Shown: piece by piece, positions 16,804-25,873 of the stretch | Position numbering within the stretch: the stretch's first letter is position 1 | How the letters are laid out: every line of letters starts with the position of its first letter | Assembly (NCBI GenBank): GCA_947460345.1 | Contig: CANHGM010000002.1 | Coordinates: forward strand, 1 to 64,000 | Source: Bacteroidota bacterium | GTDB lineage: Bacteria; Bacteroidota; Bacteroidia; UKL13-3 | DNA length: 64,000 nt | Reading direction: 5' to 3' | The notes under the pieces: generated by a model | What the model was told of the DNA's origin: nothing | What the model saw: the letters and a program-made list of their open reading frames with translations, nothing else | Database searches by the model: none | Program-made: the position numbers and the translations under genes

Positions 16804-17895
16804 CTATAATTTTCTTTTCCTATTTTTTTCGTAATCTTCAAATATCGAATCACCAAGTCCTTTCAAGCCTGAATAAAACGCTTTGCCATTATTGGCTTCT
16901 GTAAATTCATCTACAAAGTTTTGAAGGTAAGGATCGTTGGCCACCATAAAGGTGGTAATTGGAATTTTCAATCTTCTACAAGCTGCAGCCAAGGTCAAAC
17001 ATCTATTCACTATTTTTCTATCTAAACCAAAACTATTTTTATAATAGCCACCAGCTTCTTTCAAACAACTAGGCTTACCATCAGTGATCATAAATATTTG
17101 CTTGTTTGCATTTCTCTTTTTACGGAGTAAATCCATCGCAAGTTCAAGTCCTGCAACTGTGTTGGTATGATATGGCCCTACTTGCAAATAAGGCAAATCT
17201 TTCAATTCTATTTGCCAAGCGTCATCTCCAAAAACAATGATATCTAAAGTATCTTTCTTATACTTTTTACGAATCATTTCTGCTAAAGCCATGGCCACAT
17301 TTTTAGCTGGGGTAATCCTGTCTTCGCCATACAAAATCATGGAGTGGCTAATGTCTATCATCAACACTGTGCTTGTTTGAGTCTGATGCTCACGTTCTTT
17401 TACTTCCAAATCATTTTCACTCATACTAAAGCTATCTAACCCATTATTTACTTGTGAGTTTTTGAACGATTCCAAAAAGGCAATTTGCTCAGGAGTATCT
17501 CCAAACTGATAAGGTCTAATTTCATCATTTAGTTCATCACCTTGGCCAGAATACTTGGTGGCATGATTTCCTTTCTTACCTTTCTTCAATTTGCCAAATA
17601 TTCGTTCCAAGGCTCCTTCTCTGATTTTCTGTTCCATTTTAGAAGTGATGGAAAAATCTCCTTCACCTTCCACTTCTTCTCTCAGATATCCTTTCTTTTT
17701 CAGTTCTTCTATAAAATCGGCCATTGAATAATCTGGCGTAGTAATTTTGTATTCTCTATCCAATTCATTCAACCAACTCAATGCTTCTGACACATCACCT
17801 GAAGTATAGGTCATCATCTGACTAAACAAATCGAATAACGTATCGAAAGGAGTTTTGCCAGAACCCTTAAAATCTGTAAATAAAAAACTACCCAT
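16804..17895 (-). CDS. VWA-domain protein, partner of the MoxR ATPase
   Basis: A 363-residue protein with an N-terminal helical region (about 1-160) rich in Lys, Glu and Gly, and a C-terminal von Willebrand A domain (about 170-355). The MIDAS signature is visible as MIDISHSM (DxSxS), with a Thr in the loop NTVAGLELAMDLL and Asp in MITDGKPS. There is no signal peptide or membrane segment, so the pair is cytosolic. The MoxR ATPase gene starts 10 bases after its stop. Such MoxR-VWA modules act as chaperones or in protein-complex and cofactor maturation; no substrate gene is obvious here. Confidence 0.85.
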   Translation of the reverse strand: MGSFLFTDFKGSGKTPFDTLFDLFSQMMTYTSGDVSEALSWLNELDREYKITTPDYSMADFIEELKKKGYLREEVEGEGDFSITSKMEQKIREGALERIFGKLKKGKKGNHATKYSGQGDELNDEIRPYQFGDTPEQIAFLESFKNSQVNNGLDSFSMSENDLEVKEREHQTQTSTVLMIDISHSMILYGEDRITPAKNVAMALAEMIRKKYKKDTLDIIVFGDDAWQIELKDLPYLQVGPYHTNTVAGLELAMDLLRKKRNANKQIFMITDGKPSCLKEAGGYYKNSFGLDRKIVNRCLTLAAACRRLKIPITTFMVANDPYLQNFVDEFTEANNGKAFYSGLKGLGDSIFEDYEKNRKRKL

Positions 17896-17947
17896 ATATG
17901 TATATAAACCTTTTTAAGTTAGAATAGTTTTAATTTGTATATATAAA

Positions 17948-18976
17948 CTAAATCGAAAACTTAAGACTTTTCTCTACACCCTCATTTAGTTTGGGTAGCT
18001 TACTTCTTTGGATTAGGAATGAGGTAAGTTCTGCAAATTCTTTAAATATATAGTGGCTATCAGCTGCAGCTTTTAAATAACCAGCACCTGAGCTTCCTCC
18101 AGTACCGGTTCTGCTACCAATCATTCGCTTTACCATATTTAAGTGACGTGAACGCCATTGACCTAAAAGTGCGTCAATATCAAGTAATACAGTAATGATT
18201 TCAAAGGGAAGTTGCAACAAAGGATAGTCGTGATATAACATAATAAACAAGGCATGTCTATTGGCTTTATTGCTCAATCTGCGACCTTCGATTTTATCAA
18301 CTTGAATAAAAAGTTCATCAAACCTGCTTATGTTCTCTTTTTCGCCACTTTGTAAAGTTGATAAATATAAGTCTCTGAAAGAAACCCAAAATGGGTGCTC
18401 ACTTCCTTTTTTGTCTGTTTCCCAAGCATTGTGTTCAAAAATTGGCATTCTTTCTAGCCATTGAATGACAAGTTCTAAAAGTGATTGTTCTTGTTCTGCT
18501 TGTTTTACTTTGCCAATATCACCAGTGTTTAATTGTGAGATATAATATTCTTGGCCAAAGCGTTGAACGTATGGCAAACCTAAGGCAGCTTCGAGCATTT
18601 TAAATTGTATACTTTGAAAACCTGATGCGGGTCTTAATAAGTCTCTAAAATCAAGAAAATCTAGCGGAGTCATGGTTTCTAAAATTTCCATTTTTCCCAC
18701 CAACATATTTATAATTTTTGCCACTCTTTTTAAACGATGAACTATATTCATCATATCAGAAGAGTTATCAGTAATATTAGGCTTTTTAAATACAGAAATA
18801 GCAATATTTACCTCGTGCATGATTTGCTTAAACCACAACTCGTAAGATTGATGTATAATAATAAAAAGCATTTCATCGTCTGCTTTGATTCCTTCTTTGT
18901 CACTCTCAGGAAATTGTGCATTAAGAATTTTATCTAATTGAAGATATTCGCTGTAATAAACTGGCTTACGTTCCAT
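17948..18976 (-). CDS. kynA: Tryptophan 2,3-dioxygenase
   Basis: A 342-residue heme dioxygenase that opens the indole ring of L-tryptophan to N-formylkynurenine, the first step of the kynurenine pathway. The active-site segment IIHQSYELWFKQI includes His42, the proximal heme-ligand region is WRSRHLNMVKRMIG, and GSRTGTGGSSGAGYL is the substrate-carboxylate loop. Length is between the short bacterial form (about 280 aa) and the eukaryotic form. The other kynurenine genes are not in the window. A minus-strand TACATTTG box at 18996-19003 lies about 20 bases upstream, so it may be expressed apart from the genes before it. Confidence 0.95.
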   Translation of the reverse strand: MERKPVYYSEYLQLDKILNAQFPESDKEGIKADDEMLFIIIHQSYELWFKQIMHEVNIAISVFKKPNITDNSSDMMNIVHRLKRVAKIINMLVGKMEILETMTPLDFLDFRDLLRPASGFQSIQFKMLEAALGLPYVQRFGQEYYISQLNTGDIGKVKQAEQEQSLLELVIQWLERMPIFEHNAWETDKKGSEHPFWVSFRDLYLSTLQSGEKENISRFDELFIQVDKIEGRRLSNKANRHALFIMLYHDYPLLQLPFEIITVLLDIDALLGQWRSRHLNMVKRMIGSRTGTGGSSGAGYLKAAADSHYIFKEFAELTSFLIQRSKLPKLNEGVEKSLKFSI

Positions 18977-18995
18977 TGTCTTAAATTTTAGTAAG

Positions 18996-19003
18996 CAAAT
19001 GTA
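18996..19003 (-). promoter_or_regulatory. -7 promoter box of kynA
   Basis: The minus strand reads TACATTTG, matching TAnnTTTG, 20 bases upstream of the kynA ATG in the 43-bp gap after the dehydrogenase gene. It suggests an internal promoter within the long minus-strand gene run. Confidence 0.5.
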
Positions 19004-19019
19004 CTATTAAACTTAATAT

Positions 19020-19949
19020 TTATACTTTTAAACTACTAAAACTTTTAAGTAAATAAGATGAGATTCTTTCATAAGATTCGTCAGTCCAGCCGGCTACATG
19101 AGGCGATAAAATGGTGTTGGAGTGAGCAGTTAATTTATCAAACCAACTATAATCTTCTTTGGTAAAGTTACTCAATTTTTCATTTTCTAAAACATCTAAA
19201 ACGCAGCCAAGTACTTTGTTATTTTCTAATGCATAAGTTAAGTCGTTTGTATTTACCACCAAGCCTCTTGATAAATTCATGATGTATATATTTTTTTTAA
19301 AAGAGTATATAAATTCTTGGTTGCACATATACTTAGTTTCACTGGTTAAAGGCACATGAAAAGTAATGATGTCACAGTGTTCAAATATTTCATGCAGCGA
19401 AGACTCTTTTACATACGAAGTTCCAAATTTATTTTTATACTTATCATAAGCATATATATTAACATCAAAACCACTTAGTTTTTTAGCTAAAGCAGAGCCT
19501 GTGTGACCAAAACCAATGATACCAATGTTTTTACCTTTAAGTTCTATACCTCTATTAGCCTCTCTATCCCAAATTTTGTTGCGTACTTGTGAGTCGGCTT
19601 GTTTTAGCTTATTGAAAAGCATCAGCAGCATTCCTACTGCATGTTCACCAACTGCATCGGCGTTTGCCCCACCAGCATGTATACATAGGATGTTTTTTTC
19701 TTTGGCGAAATGTTCGTCAACATTATCCATACCGGCACCTGCTCTTGCAATTATTTTTAACACAGGTGCTTTCTCTATGATTTCTTTTGTGATAGAAAAC
19801 TTGCTTCTAACCACTAAGGCATCAATATCTTTTATATCAATATATAGCTGATCTAGAGTAATATTTGGTTTATATATAACCTGATGGCCAAGTGCAATCA
19901 AACCCTCTTGAAATAGGTTGTGCAAAGAATCTATGATTAGAATTTTCAT
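19020..19949 (-). CDS. D-2-hydroxyacid dehydrogenase (phosphoglycerate dehydrogenase-like)
   Basis: A 309-residue NAD-dependent dehydrogenase of the D-2-hydroxyacid family. The Rossmann motif is IGIIGFGHTGSALAKKL (from residue 142). Catalytic candidates are Arg228 in LSRGLVV, Glu257 in DVLENE and His284 in SPHVAGWT. RAGAGMDNVD is the usual substrate-loop motif. It matches the catalytic core of 3-phosphoglycerate dehydrogenase (serine synthesis) but lacks the C-terminal ACT domain, so glyoxylate or other 2-ketoacids are possible substrates. Neighbours (tatC 26 bases upstream, kynA downstream) do not decide the role. Confidence 0.85.
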   Translation of the reverse strand: MKILIIDSLHNLFQEGLIALGHQVIYKPNITLDQLYIDIKDIDALVVRSKFSITKEIIEKAPVLKIIARAGAGMDNVDEHFAKEKNILCIHAGGANADAVGEHAVGMLLMLFNKLKQADSQVRNKIWDREANRGIELKGKNIGIIGFGHTGSALAKKLSGFDVNIYAYDKYKNKFGTSYVKESSLHEIFEHCDIITFHVPLTSETKYMCNQEFIYSFKKNIYIMNLSRGLVVNTNDLTYALENNKVLGCVLDVLENEKLSNFTKEDYSWFDKLTAHSNTILSPHVAGWTDESYERISSYLLKSFSSLKV

Positions 19950-19975
19950 GGGTAAAGGTTTACCAAAATATTTAA

Positions 19976-20854
19976 TTAAGATTCAGCATTTTTTGTTGCT
20001 TTGTTTTTTTCAACTCTAATGCTCACATATATACTTATTTCATATAAGGCATATAATGGAATAGTCATTAATATCATACTTGTTACATCTGGTGGTGTAA
20101 CAATAGCAGCAATTATAAGTATAACTAAAAATGCATGTCTTCTGTACTTACGCATAAAGGTAGAAGAAAGTACTCCGATTTTAGTTAAAAAATATACAAA
20201 TACAGGCAATTCAAACACCAATCCTGTTCCAAATGTAAGTGAAGTTACGAAAGATATATACGAATCTATAGCTATATAGTTTTCTATTTGTTCACTCATT
20301 TTGTATGAAGAAAGAAATGAAACAGATACAGGAGTTAATGCGTAGTATCCAAACAGTACACCTGCAACAAACAACAACGAACACCAAAACACCAATCCTC
20401 TGGCATGTTTTATTTCTTGGTCTTTTAAAGCAGGTTTTATAAACAACCAAATTTGATATAATATAAATGGAAATGATAAGATTGCCCCTGCAATAAATGA
20501 TATAAAAATACTTTGAGTGAACTGTCCTGAAATATCGGTATTGATGGTTTTAAAGTCTAAATCTTTGGCTGATATACATAGGTCGTCAGTACCACTAATA
20601 AATCTTCCAAGTTCACATAGTTTTCTATAGGTCCAAAAGTTAGGGTCACGAGGGCCTAGTATAATTAAGTCCATCAATTCTCTATTGTATATAAAAGCAA
20701 CAATAGTCATAGCAACAACAGCTATGGCAATTCTAAACAAGTGCTTTCTTAACACATCTACATGGTCTAAAAAGCCCATATCGTCGTTTTGGTCTGCGGG
20801 TGCTGAAGCTACTCTTTTAGTAAAACTTCCTAATATGTTGCCAATTATACTCAA
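19976..20854 (-). CDS. tatC: Sec-independent translocase subunit TatC
   Basis: A 292-residue inner-membrane protein with six predicted helices. It is the receptor for twin-arginine signal peptides and exports folded, cofactor-containing proteins. The N-terminal DDMGFLDHVDVLRKHLFRI is the family signature, and the segment before the fourth helix and GLVFELPVFVYFLTKIGVLS are typical. It is longer than E. coli TatC because of an insertion at about residues 70-115 in the first periplasmic loop, common in Bacteroidota. No tatA is adjacent. A plausible client in this window is ActB (31.8-35.0 kb), which has a twin-arginine-like motif. Confidence 0.95.
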   Translation of the reverse strand: MSIIGNILGSFTKRVASAPADQNDDMGFLDHVDVLRKHLFRIAIAVVAMTIVAFIYNRELMDLIILGPRDPNFWTYRKLCELGRFISGTDDLCISAKDLDFKTINTDISGQFTQSIFISFIAGAILSFPFILYQIWLFIKPALKDQEIKHARGLVFWCSLLFVAGVLFGYYALTPVSVSFLSSYKMSEQIENYIAIDSYISFVTSLTFGTGLVFELPVFVYFLTKIGVLSSTFMRKYRRHAFLVILIIAAIVTPPDVTSMILMTIPLYALYEISIYVSIRVEKNKATKNAES

Positions 20855-20889
20855 AATTTTGAGGGCAAAAATAAGCTTATCTATCTATA

Positions 20890-22509
20890 TTAACGACTAC
20901 TTTCTGTATATACTTTTTGGTTGTTTTGAATTAAACAAATTTTATATAGTTTGTCAATTTTTAATTTTTTTATGATTAAGCTGCCTTCAATTGCTTTATA
21001 TTTAATTTTCTTTCTCCTTATTTGCTTCCAATCTTTATGCTTTTTAATATATATTTTAATTGTAAAATTCATTTCTTCACAAAGTGAATATTTAACTTCT
21101 ATGTCGTTACTATTTATTTTATTGCAAGTGAGTTTTAATATACAAAAATTAAAATCAGTATTTGTAGTGTCTATTAAATCAAATTTGGGCATTCCATATC
21201 CAATATAGTTATCTGTATCAGGGTAGTGGTTACAACTTTTATATAGTTTGGTTTTTAAAGTTTCTATTGATGCTTGTGGAAATTTTTGCATTAGATCGGC
21301 TGCTAAACCACAAATAATTGGCGTAGAATAGGAGCTGCCGCTTTTATAGTGATATAGATTATTTCCTGACGTATTAATTGTATATATATATAACCCAGGG
21401 GCTGAAATAATAGGGCTCATTCTACCATCTGCAGTTGGTCCACTTGATGTGAAGTATGTTTCTTTACCCTCGAAGTTGCATGCACCTACAGTAGTAATTC
21501 CATAAGCATCTGCCGGGGTGGTTATAAAATGCCAAGGGTCATTTCCTTCGTTTCCTGCACTTATAAAAACCCAAATTCCTTTGGATGCTGCAATAGAGGT
21601 AGCTTTTGCTATATATGTTGTTTTTCCATCAAACTCCCTGTAATCATGGCTTTCTCCTTTGTCAAAAATATTATATCCTAATGATGAATTTATGATGTCA
21701 GCCCCAATACTATCTGCATATTCAGCTGCTACTGCCCATAGTATTTCTTCATAAAGCATTTCATGTAAAGCATCTTCTGTTCTAAGCAATATATAGTTAG
21801 CTTTGGGTGCCATGCCAATGATGTTTCCCGAATCAACTGCTGCTAAACAGGATAGTACTTCTGAACCATGTGAATCATCATTATATACATTGGTTTCATT
21901 TGTAACAAAATCATATGTATGCATTATAGAAGTGTGTTTAAAAGAATGGTGTTTATTCACATGTAAAAAACCAGCGTCTATAATTGCTATGTTTATATTT
22001 TTACCTAAGTAGTTTTGTGAAACTAAGTTTGTAGCTTGTAAAGTTTCTATCCATCTATAACTTTGTCCATACTGTTCTTTTAAAGTATTAATTTGAGGTT
22101 TATATATATTGTTCTCTTCAATAGATTCATTATGCACTATTGGTTCATAAAATGTTTGCATATAAGTAACATTAGAAACAAAAGGTAATTGTAACAACGA
22201 GTCTTTCATATTCTCATGACTAAACCTAGCTAAAACGCCATTAAGCCATCGACTTTTTTGCCAAATAACACCTTGCATAGATTCAATGGTTTGAATATAT
22301 TTTAAATTTAGCTGCTTGTCATTGTCATCAAAGGGTATATGTAACTTTTTTCTTCTTTCTATTGACTTCGTAGATAAAGACTGATTTTCACTTACGTTTT
22401 CTGAAGGCTTGTCTTTAAATTGTATAAAATATATGAATTGTTTTTTTTGACCAAATACATCTAAAGTATTAAATAAACATATAAGAAAAAAAAAGCTAAT
22501 AAATTTCAA
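20890..22509 (-). CDS. Secreted subtilisin-like serine protease (S8)
   Basis: A 539-residue protease with a signal peptide (about 1-20) and a propeptide-like region to about 165, including TKSIERRKKL. The peptidase S8 domain follows with catalytic Asp178 (IAIIDAGF), His214 (DDSHGSEV), oxyanion Asn320 (SAGNEGND) and Ser393 (GSSYSTP). The C-terminal about 90 residues are Lys- and Ile-rich and beta-like; I see no clear T9SS sorting motif, so periplasmic or secreted location is open. It starts 11 bases after the upstream lipoprotein gene and precedes tatC by 35 bases, so it is co-transcribed. Confidence 0.92.
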   Translation of the reverse strand: MKFISFFFLICLFNTLDVFGQKKQFIYFIQFKDKPSENVSENQSLSTKSIERRKKLHIPFDDNDKQLNLKYIQTIESMQGVIWQKSRWLNGVLARFSHENMKDSLLQLPFVSNVTYMQTFYEPIVHNESIEENNIYKPQINTLKEQYGQSYRWIETLQATNLVSQNYLGKNINIAIIDAGFLHVNKHHSFKHTSIMHTYDFVTNETNVYNDDSHGSEVLSCLAAVDSGNIIGMAPKANYILLRTEDALHEMLYEEILWAVAAEYADSIGADIINSSLGYNIFDKGESHDYREFDGKTTYIAKATSIAASKGIWVFISAGNEGNDPWHFITTPADAYGITTVGACNFEGKETYFTSSGPTADGRMSPIISAPGLYIYTINTSGNNLYHYKSGSSYSTPIICGLAADLMQKFPQASIETLKTKLYKSCNHYPDTDNYIGYGMPKFDLIDTTNTDFNFCILKLTCNKINSNDIEVKYSLCEEMNFTIKIYIKKHKDWKQIRRKKIKYKAIEGSLIIKKLKIDKLYKICLIQNNQKVYTESSR

Positions 22510-22520
22510 GTAAATGAATT

Positions 22521-23216
22521 TTAGGGTTTGTGTGACAACATGGTTTTACGTAACAATAAACCCTTCCAATAATATTTTTTGGTTGATTGGTTGTAACTGC
22601 CTTGGTAATTAATAGAATCATATTGACCATATACTAATCCAATACTAGAAGCATATATTTCTTTTGATAGGTTTTTTTCAATAAAATTCGAGTCGTTTTC
22701 TTGCTCAACAGAAACCAATGAATCTAAAATAAAACTTCCAACTTTTCCATTAAAATACATTTTACTATAGGTGTAGTTTTTAGGATTTAAAGAGTTATAT
22801 ATATTCCCATTCCATGTTTTATTTGCTGAAACAGGAAAGGAAAGTTTTAGAAACCTAATATTGTCTTCTACTTTTTGCATGTTTTCTAAATTTACATTCA
22901 TACTCACTACTTTATATGGTTCCCAATTGAAAGAGTCGTTCATCCTTTTATAAACAATAATTTTATATGCGTCTTTTCCTGTGTTGTCAGTAAATTTAGA
23001 AGTGATAACTTCTCTTAATTGAAAATTAAAAGAGTCGGGTTTGTTATCGTCTCTCTGTTTAAAATCATCATACACAATAGAGTCTACCGAATATACAACT
23101 TCTCTCCCTATATTTGTTGGGCATAGAGCCAAACCTATTTCTTTAGGTTGATCAACTTCTGTTTGACAAGCTTCTATTGCAATAATGAACAGAAAAAAAT
23201 ATATAATTATTTTCAT
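22521..23216 (-). CDS. Predicted lipoprotein of unknown function, 231 aa
   Basis: Not assigned to a family. Residues 1-16 form a hydrophobic signal ending in IEAC (Cys17), a lipobox, so the mature protein is probably membrane-anchored. The remainder is polar and rich in Asn, Asp, Lys and Tyr with alternating beta-type segments (CPTNIGREVVYSVDSIVYDDF, and YSKMYFNGKVGS). The pattern resembles secreted Bacteroidota proteins of about 200-240 aa that are unnamed. The ATG at 23216 is preferred because it lies 4 bases after the mnmA stop; the longer frame would overlap mnmA. Co-transcription with mnmA and the S8 protease is likely. Confidence 0.75.
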   Translation of the reverse strand: MKIIIYFFLFIIAIEACQTEVDQPKEIGLALCPTNIGREVVYSVDSIVYDDFKQRDDNKPDSFNFQLREVITSKFTDNTGKDAYKIIVYKRMNDSFNWEPYKVVSMNVNLENMQKVEDNIRFLKLSFPVSANKTWNGNIYNSLNPKNYTYSKMYFNGKVGSFILDSLVSVEQENDSNFIEKNLSKEIYASSIGLVYGQYDSINYQGSYNQSTKKYYWKGLLLRKTMLSHKP

Positions 23217-23220
23217 GGGT

Positions 23221-24324
23221 TTAAATTTCAAAACTTTGTTTTATCCAGCCACCACCAATTACATCATTACCTTCATAAAAAACAGCAGCTTGGCCTGGAG
23301 CTATAGCACTTACTTTTTCACTAAACACCACTTCCATCATTTGATCAATTTGCTTTATATGGGCAAAACTACCAGGTGTTTTATACCTTATTTTAGTTAC
23401 AGTTTCTCTTGCTTCAAATATATTCTCATATTTTTGGATATTTAAATCTCCAACCCACATACCATTTCTGTCTAACTCACGCTCTTTACCTAAAACTACA
23501 GTATTAGTTTCAGGTATTATTTTTATTACAAACATGGGTTCGCCAAAAGCAATGTCCAATCCTTTGCGTTGACCTATAGTATAAAAAGGATACCCTTTAT
23601 GTTTTCCTACAATAGTGCCGTCTGCAAATATAAAATTGCCTCCATCAACCCTTTCTTCTAATCCATCAACCCTGCGTTTTAAAAATCCTCTATAATCATT
23701 ATCTGGCACAAAACAAATTTCATAACTTTCGCTTTTGGCAGCTAATTCATGATATCCTCTATTAATAGCCATTTGTTTAATGTCTTTTTTGTGAAATTCT
23801 CCTAACGGCAAAATGGTTCTAGCTAAACTTTTTTGAGACAACCCCCACAAAACATAGCTTTGATCTTTGCTTTCATCAAGTCCTTTAGAAATATAATATC
23901 TGCCATCAGGTGTTTGATTTTTTTGGGCATAATGACCTGTAGCAATAAATTCACAATCTAACATGTCAGCTCTTTTAAGTAAAGCCTCCCATTTGATATG
24001 GGTATTACAAAGTACACATGGGTTTGGTGTTCTGCCTGCCAAATATTCATCCACAAAATTGTCTATTACATAGTTTCCAAACTCTTCTCTGATATCCAAA
24101 ATAATATGGTGTATTCCATGTTCTACAGCTATGTGCCTTGCATCATTGATACTGTCTAAACTGCAACAACCTGTTTCTTTTTTACTTCCACCACTACTAC
24201 TATAGTCCCAGGTTTTCATGGTAACACCCACCACTTCATAACCTTCTTCTCTAAGCATAACTGCAGCTACTGTACTGTCTATACCTCCGCTCATGGCTAC
24301 TAAAATTTTTCCGTGTTTACTCAT
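23221..24324 (-). CDS. mnmA: tRNA-specific 2-thiouridylase MnmA
   Basis: A 367-residue enzyme that adds sulfur to U34 of tRNAs for Lys, Glu and Gln. The PP-loop SGGIDS (residues 12-17) binds ATP. The catalytic cysteines are Cys106 in NPCVLCN and Cys204 in EICFVPD. The segments GHYAQ, KDQSYVLWGL and PFYTIGQRKGL are family hallmarks. It opens the eight-gene minus-strand run down to the MoxR gene. A minus-strand TATTTTTG box at 24339-24346 lies 14 bases upstream of the ATG. Confidence 0.96.
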   Translation of the reverse strand: MSKHGKILVAMSGGIDSTVAAVMLREEGYEVVGVTMKTWDYSSSGGSKKETGCCSLDSINDARHIAVEHGIHHIILDIREEFGNYVIDNFVDEYLAGRTPNPCVLCNTHIKWEALLKRADMLDCEFIATGHYAQKNQTPDGRYYISKGLDESKDQSYVLWGLSQKSLARTILPLGEFHKKDIKQMAINRGYHELAAKSESYEICFVPDNDYRGFLKRRVDGLEERVDGGNFIFADGTIVGKHKGYPFYTIGQRKGLDIAFGEPMFVIKIIPETNTVVLGKERELDRNGMWVGDLNIQKYENIFEARETVTKIRYKTPGSFAHIKQIDQMMEVVFSEKVSAIAPGQAAVFYEGNDVIGGGWIKQSFEI

Positions 24325-24338
24325 ATAATATTAACATG

Positions 24339-24346
24339 CAAAAATA
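24339..24346 (-). promoter_or_regulatory. -7 promoter box of mnmA
   Basis: The minus strand reads TATTTTTG (TAnnTTTG) 14 bases before the mnmA ATG. It is the probable promoter of the long minus-strand run ending near 15.3 kb. Confidence 0.5.
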
Positions 24347-24447
24347 TTACTTGTTTTAAAACATTGATTCAATAAATTAAATATTAAACCTGATTTTTTT
24401 TTGCGTAAGCAAATCTATACCTATAGTCTAAACAATTAAATTTTTAT

Positions 24448-24455
24448 TACCTTCG
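24448..24455 (+). promoter_or_regulatory. -7 promoter box of glmM
   Basis: TACCTTCG, a one-base variant of TAnnTTTG, lies 27 bases before the GTG start of glmM. The variant with C in the third-from-last position recurs upstream of mfd and the SPFH gene. Confidence 0.45.
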
Positions 24456-24482
24456 CAACCATAATTTTTAAATAATATTTAA

Positions 24483-25871
24483 GTGAGTTTAATAAAGTCT
24501 ATATCAGGAATCAGAGGAACCATAGGTGGTAAACAAGGCGAAGCTTTAACACCAATTGATGTAATTAAGTTCACATCAGCATTTGGTCATTGGTTAAGTT
24601 TAAAATCTGAAAATAAAAAAATAGTTATTGGCAGAGACGCCAGATTAAGTGGCCAAATGGTAAACAACTTAGTGTGTGGAACTCTTGTAGGCCTTGGTTT
24701 TGAAGTAATAGACTTAGGCTTGTCTACTACTCCCACTGTAGAGATGGCTGTAACTAAAGAACAAGCATCAGGTGGAATTATTTTAACCGCTTCTCACAAT
24801 CCCAAACAATGGAACGCATTGAAACTTCTAAATAGCAAAGGCGAATTTATTTCAGGTGAAGATGGGGCTGAGGTTCTAACTATAGCTGAAAAAGGTGAAA
24901 TAGAATTTGCTTCTATTAATCAAATTGGTAAAGTTGTTCCTAAAAGTTCTTATATCCAATACCACATCGAACAAATATTGGCCTTAAAATTAGTAGATGT
25001 TAATGCTATAAAAGCTAAGAATTTTAAAATACTAGTTGATGCTGTAAACAGTTCAGGAGGATTTGCTGTTCCAAAATTATTATATGCTTTAGGTGTAAAA
25101 GAAGTGGTGGAAATTAACTGTGAGCCTACTGGAAATTTTGCTCATAATCCTGAACCTCTTCCTGAAAATTTAGTTTCAATTGCTTCTGAAGTTAAGTTTC
25201 ATAAAGCTGATCTTGGAATTGTAGTAGACCCTGACGTAGATAGGTTGGCACTTATATGTGAAGATGGTAGTTTTTTTGGCGAAGAATATTCTCTTGTTTC
25301 AATTGCTGATTATGTATTAAAAAACACACCGGGAAACACCGTTTCAAATCTTTCATCAACAAGAGCTTTGAGAGATGTAACTGAGAAACATAAAGGAACA
25401 CATTTTCAAACAGCAGTTGGCGAAGTGAATGTAGTTAATAAAATGAAAGAAGTGAACGCAGTCATTGGAGGTGAAGGAAATGGTGGCATTATATATCCTG
25501 AACTTCATTATGGAAGAGATGCATTAGTTGGTATAGCTTTGTTTTTAACTCATTTAGCAAAATCTGGACAGGTTTGCTCAATACTGAGAAATACCTATCC
25601 TAATTACTTTATTTCTAAAAATAAAATTGATTTAAGCCCAGACATAGATATTGACAACTTGATGGCTCAGATAGAATCAATGTATGTAAAACAGCCAATC
25701 AATAAAGTTGATGGACTCAAAATAGAGTTTGATAAAGAATGGGTGCATTTAAGAAGAAGCAATACCGAACCTATTATCAGAATATATGCTGAAAGCGAAA
25801 CAGAAAGCACCGCTTCTCATTTGGCTAAAAAAATAATGTCTGATATAACAAATATTTTAAAAGGTAGATAA
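24483..25871 (+). CDS. glmM: Phosphoglucosamine mutase
   Basis: A 462-residue alpha-D-phosphohexomutase. GlmM converts glucosamine-6-P to glucosamine-1-P for UDP-GlcNAc, the precursor of peptidoglycan and LPS. The phosphoserine loop is TASHNPKQWNALKL (Ser104), the metal loop is DPDVDRLAL, the sugar loop is GEGNGG, and the phosphate loop is RRSNTEPIIRIYAE. Phosphomannomutase activity is possible because the family is hard to separate by sequence. The start is GTG (SLIKSISGIRGT); the family N-terminus fits this start exactly. It is followed 2 bases later by an S41 protease gene. Confidence 0.9.
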   Translation: MSLIKSISGIRGTIGGKQGEALTPIDVIKFTSAFGHWLSLKSENKKIVIGRDARLSGQMVNNLVCGTLVGLGFEVIDLGLSTTPTVEMAVTKEQASGGIILTASHNPKQWNALKLLNSKGEFISGEDGAEVLTIAEKGEIEFASINQIGKVVPKSSYIQYHIEQILALKLVDVNAIKAKNFKILVDAVNSSGGFAVPKLLYALGVKEVVEINCEPTGNFAHNPEPLPENLVSIASEVKFHKADLGIVVDPDVDRLALICEDGSFFGEEYSLVSIADYVLKNTPGNTVSNLSSTRALRDVTEKHKGTHFQTAVGEVNVVNKMKEVNAVIGGEGNGGIIYPELHYGRDALVGIALFLTHLAKSGQVCSILRNTYPNYFISKNKIDLSPDIDIDNLMAQIESMYVKQPINKVDGLKIEFDKEWVHLRRSNTEPIIRIYAESETESTASHLAKKIMSDITNILKGR

Positions 25872-25873
25872 TA

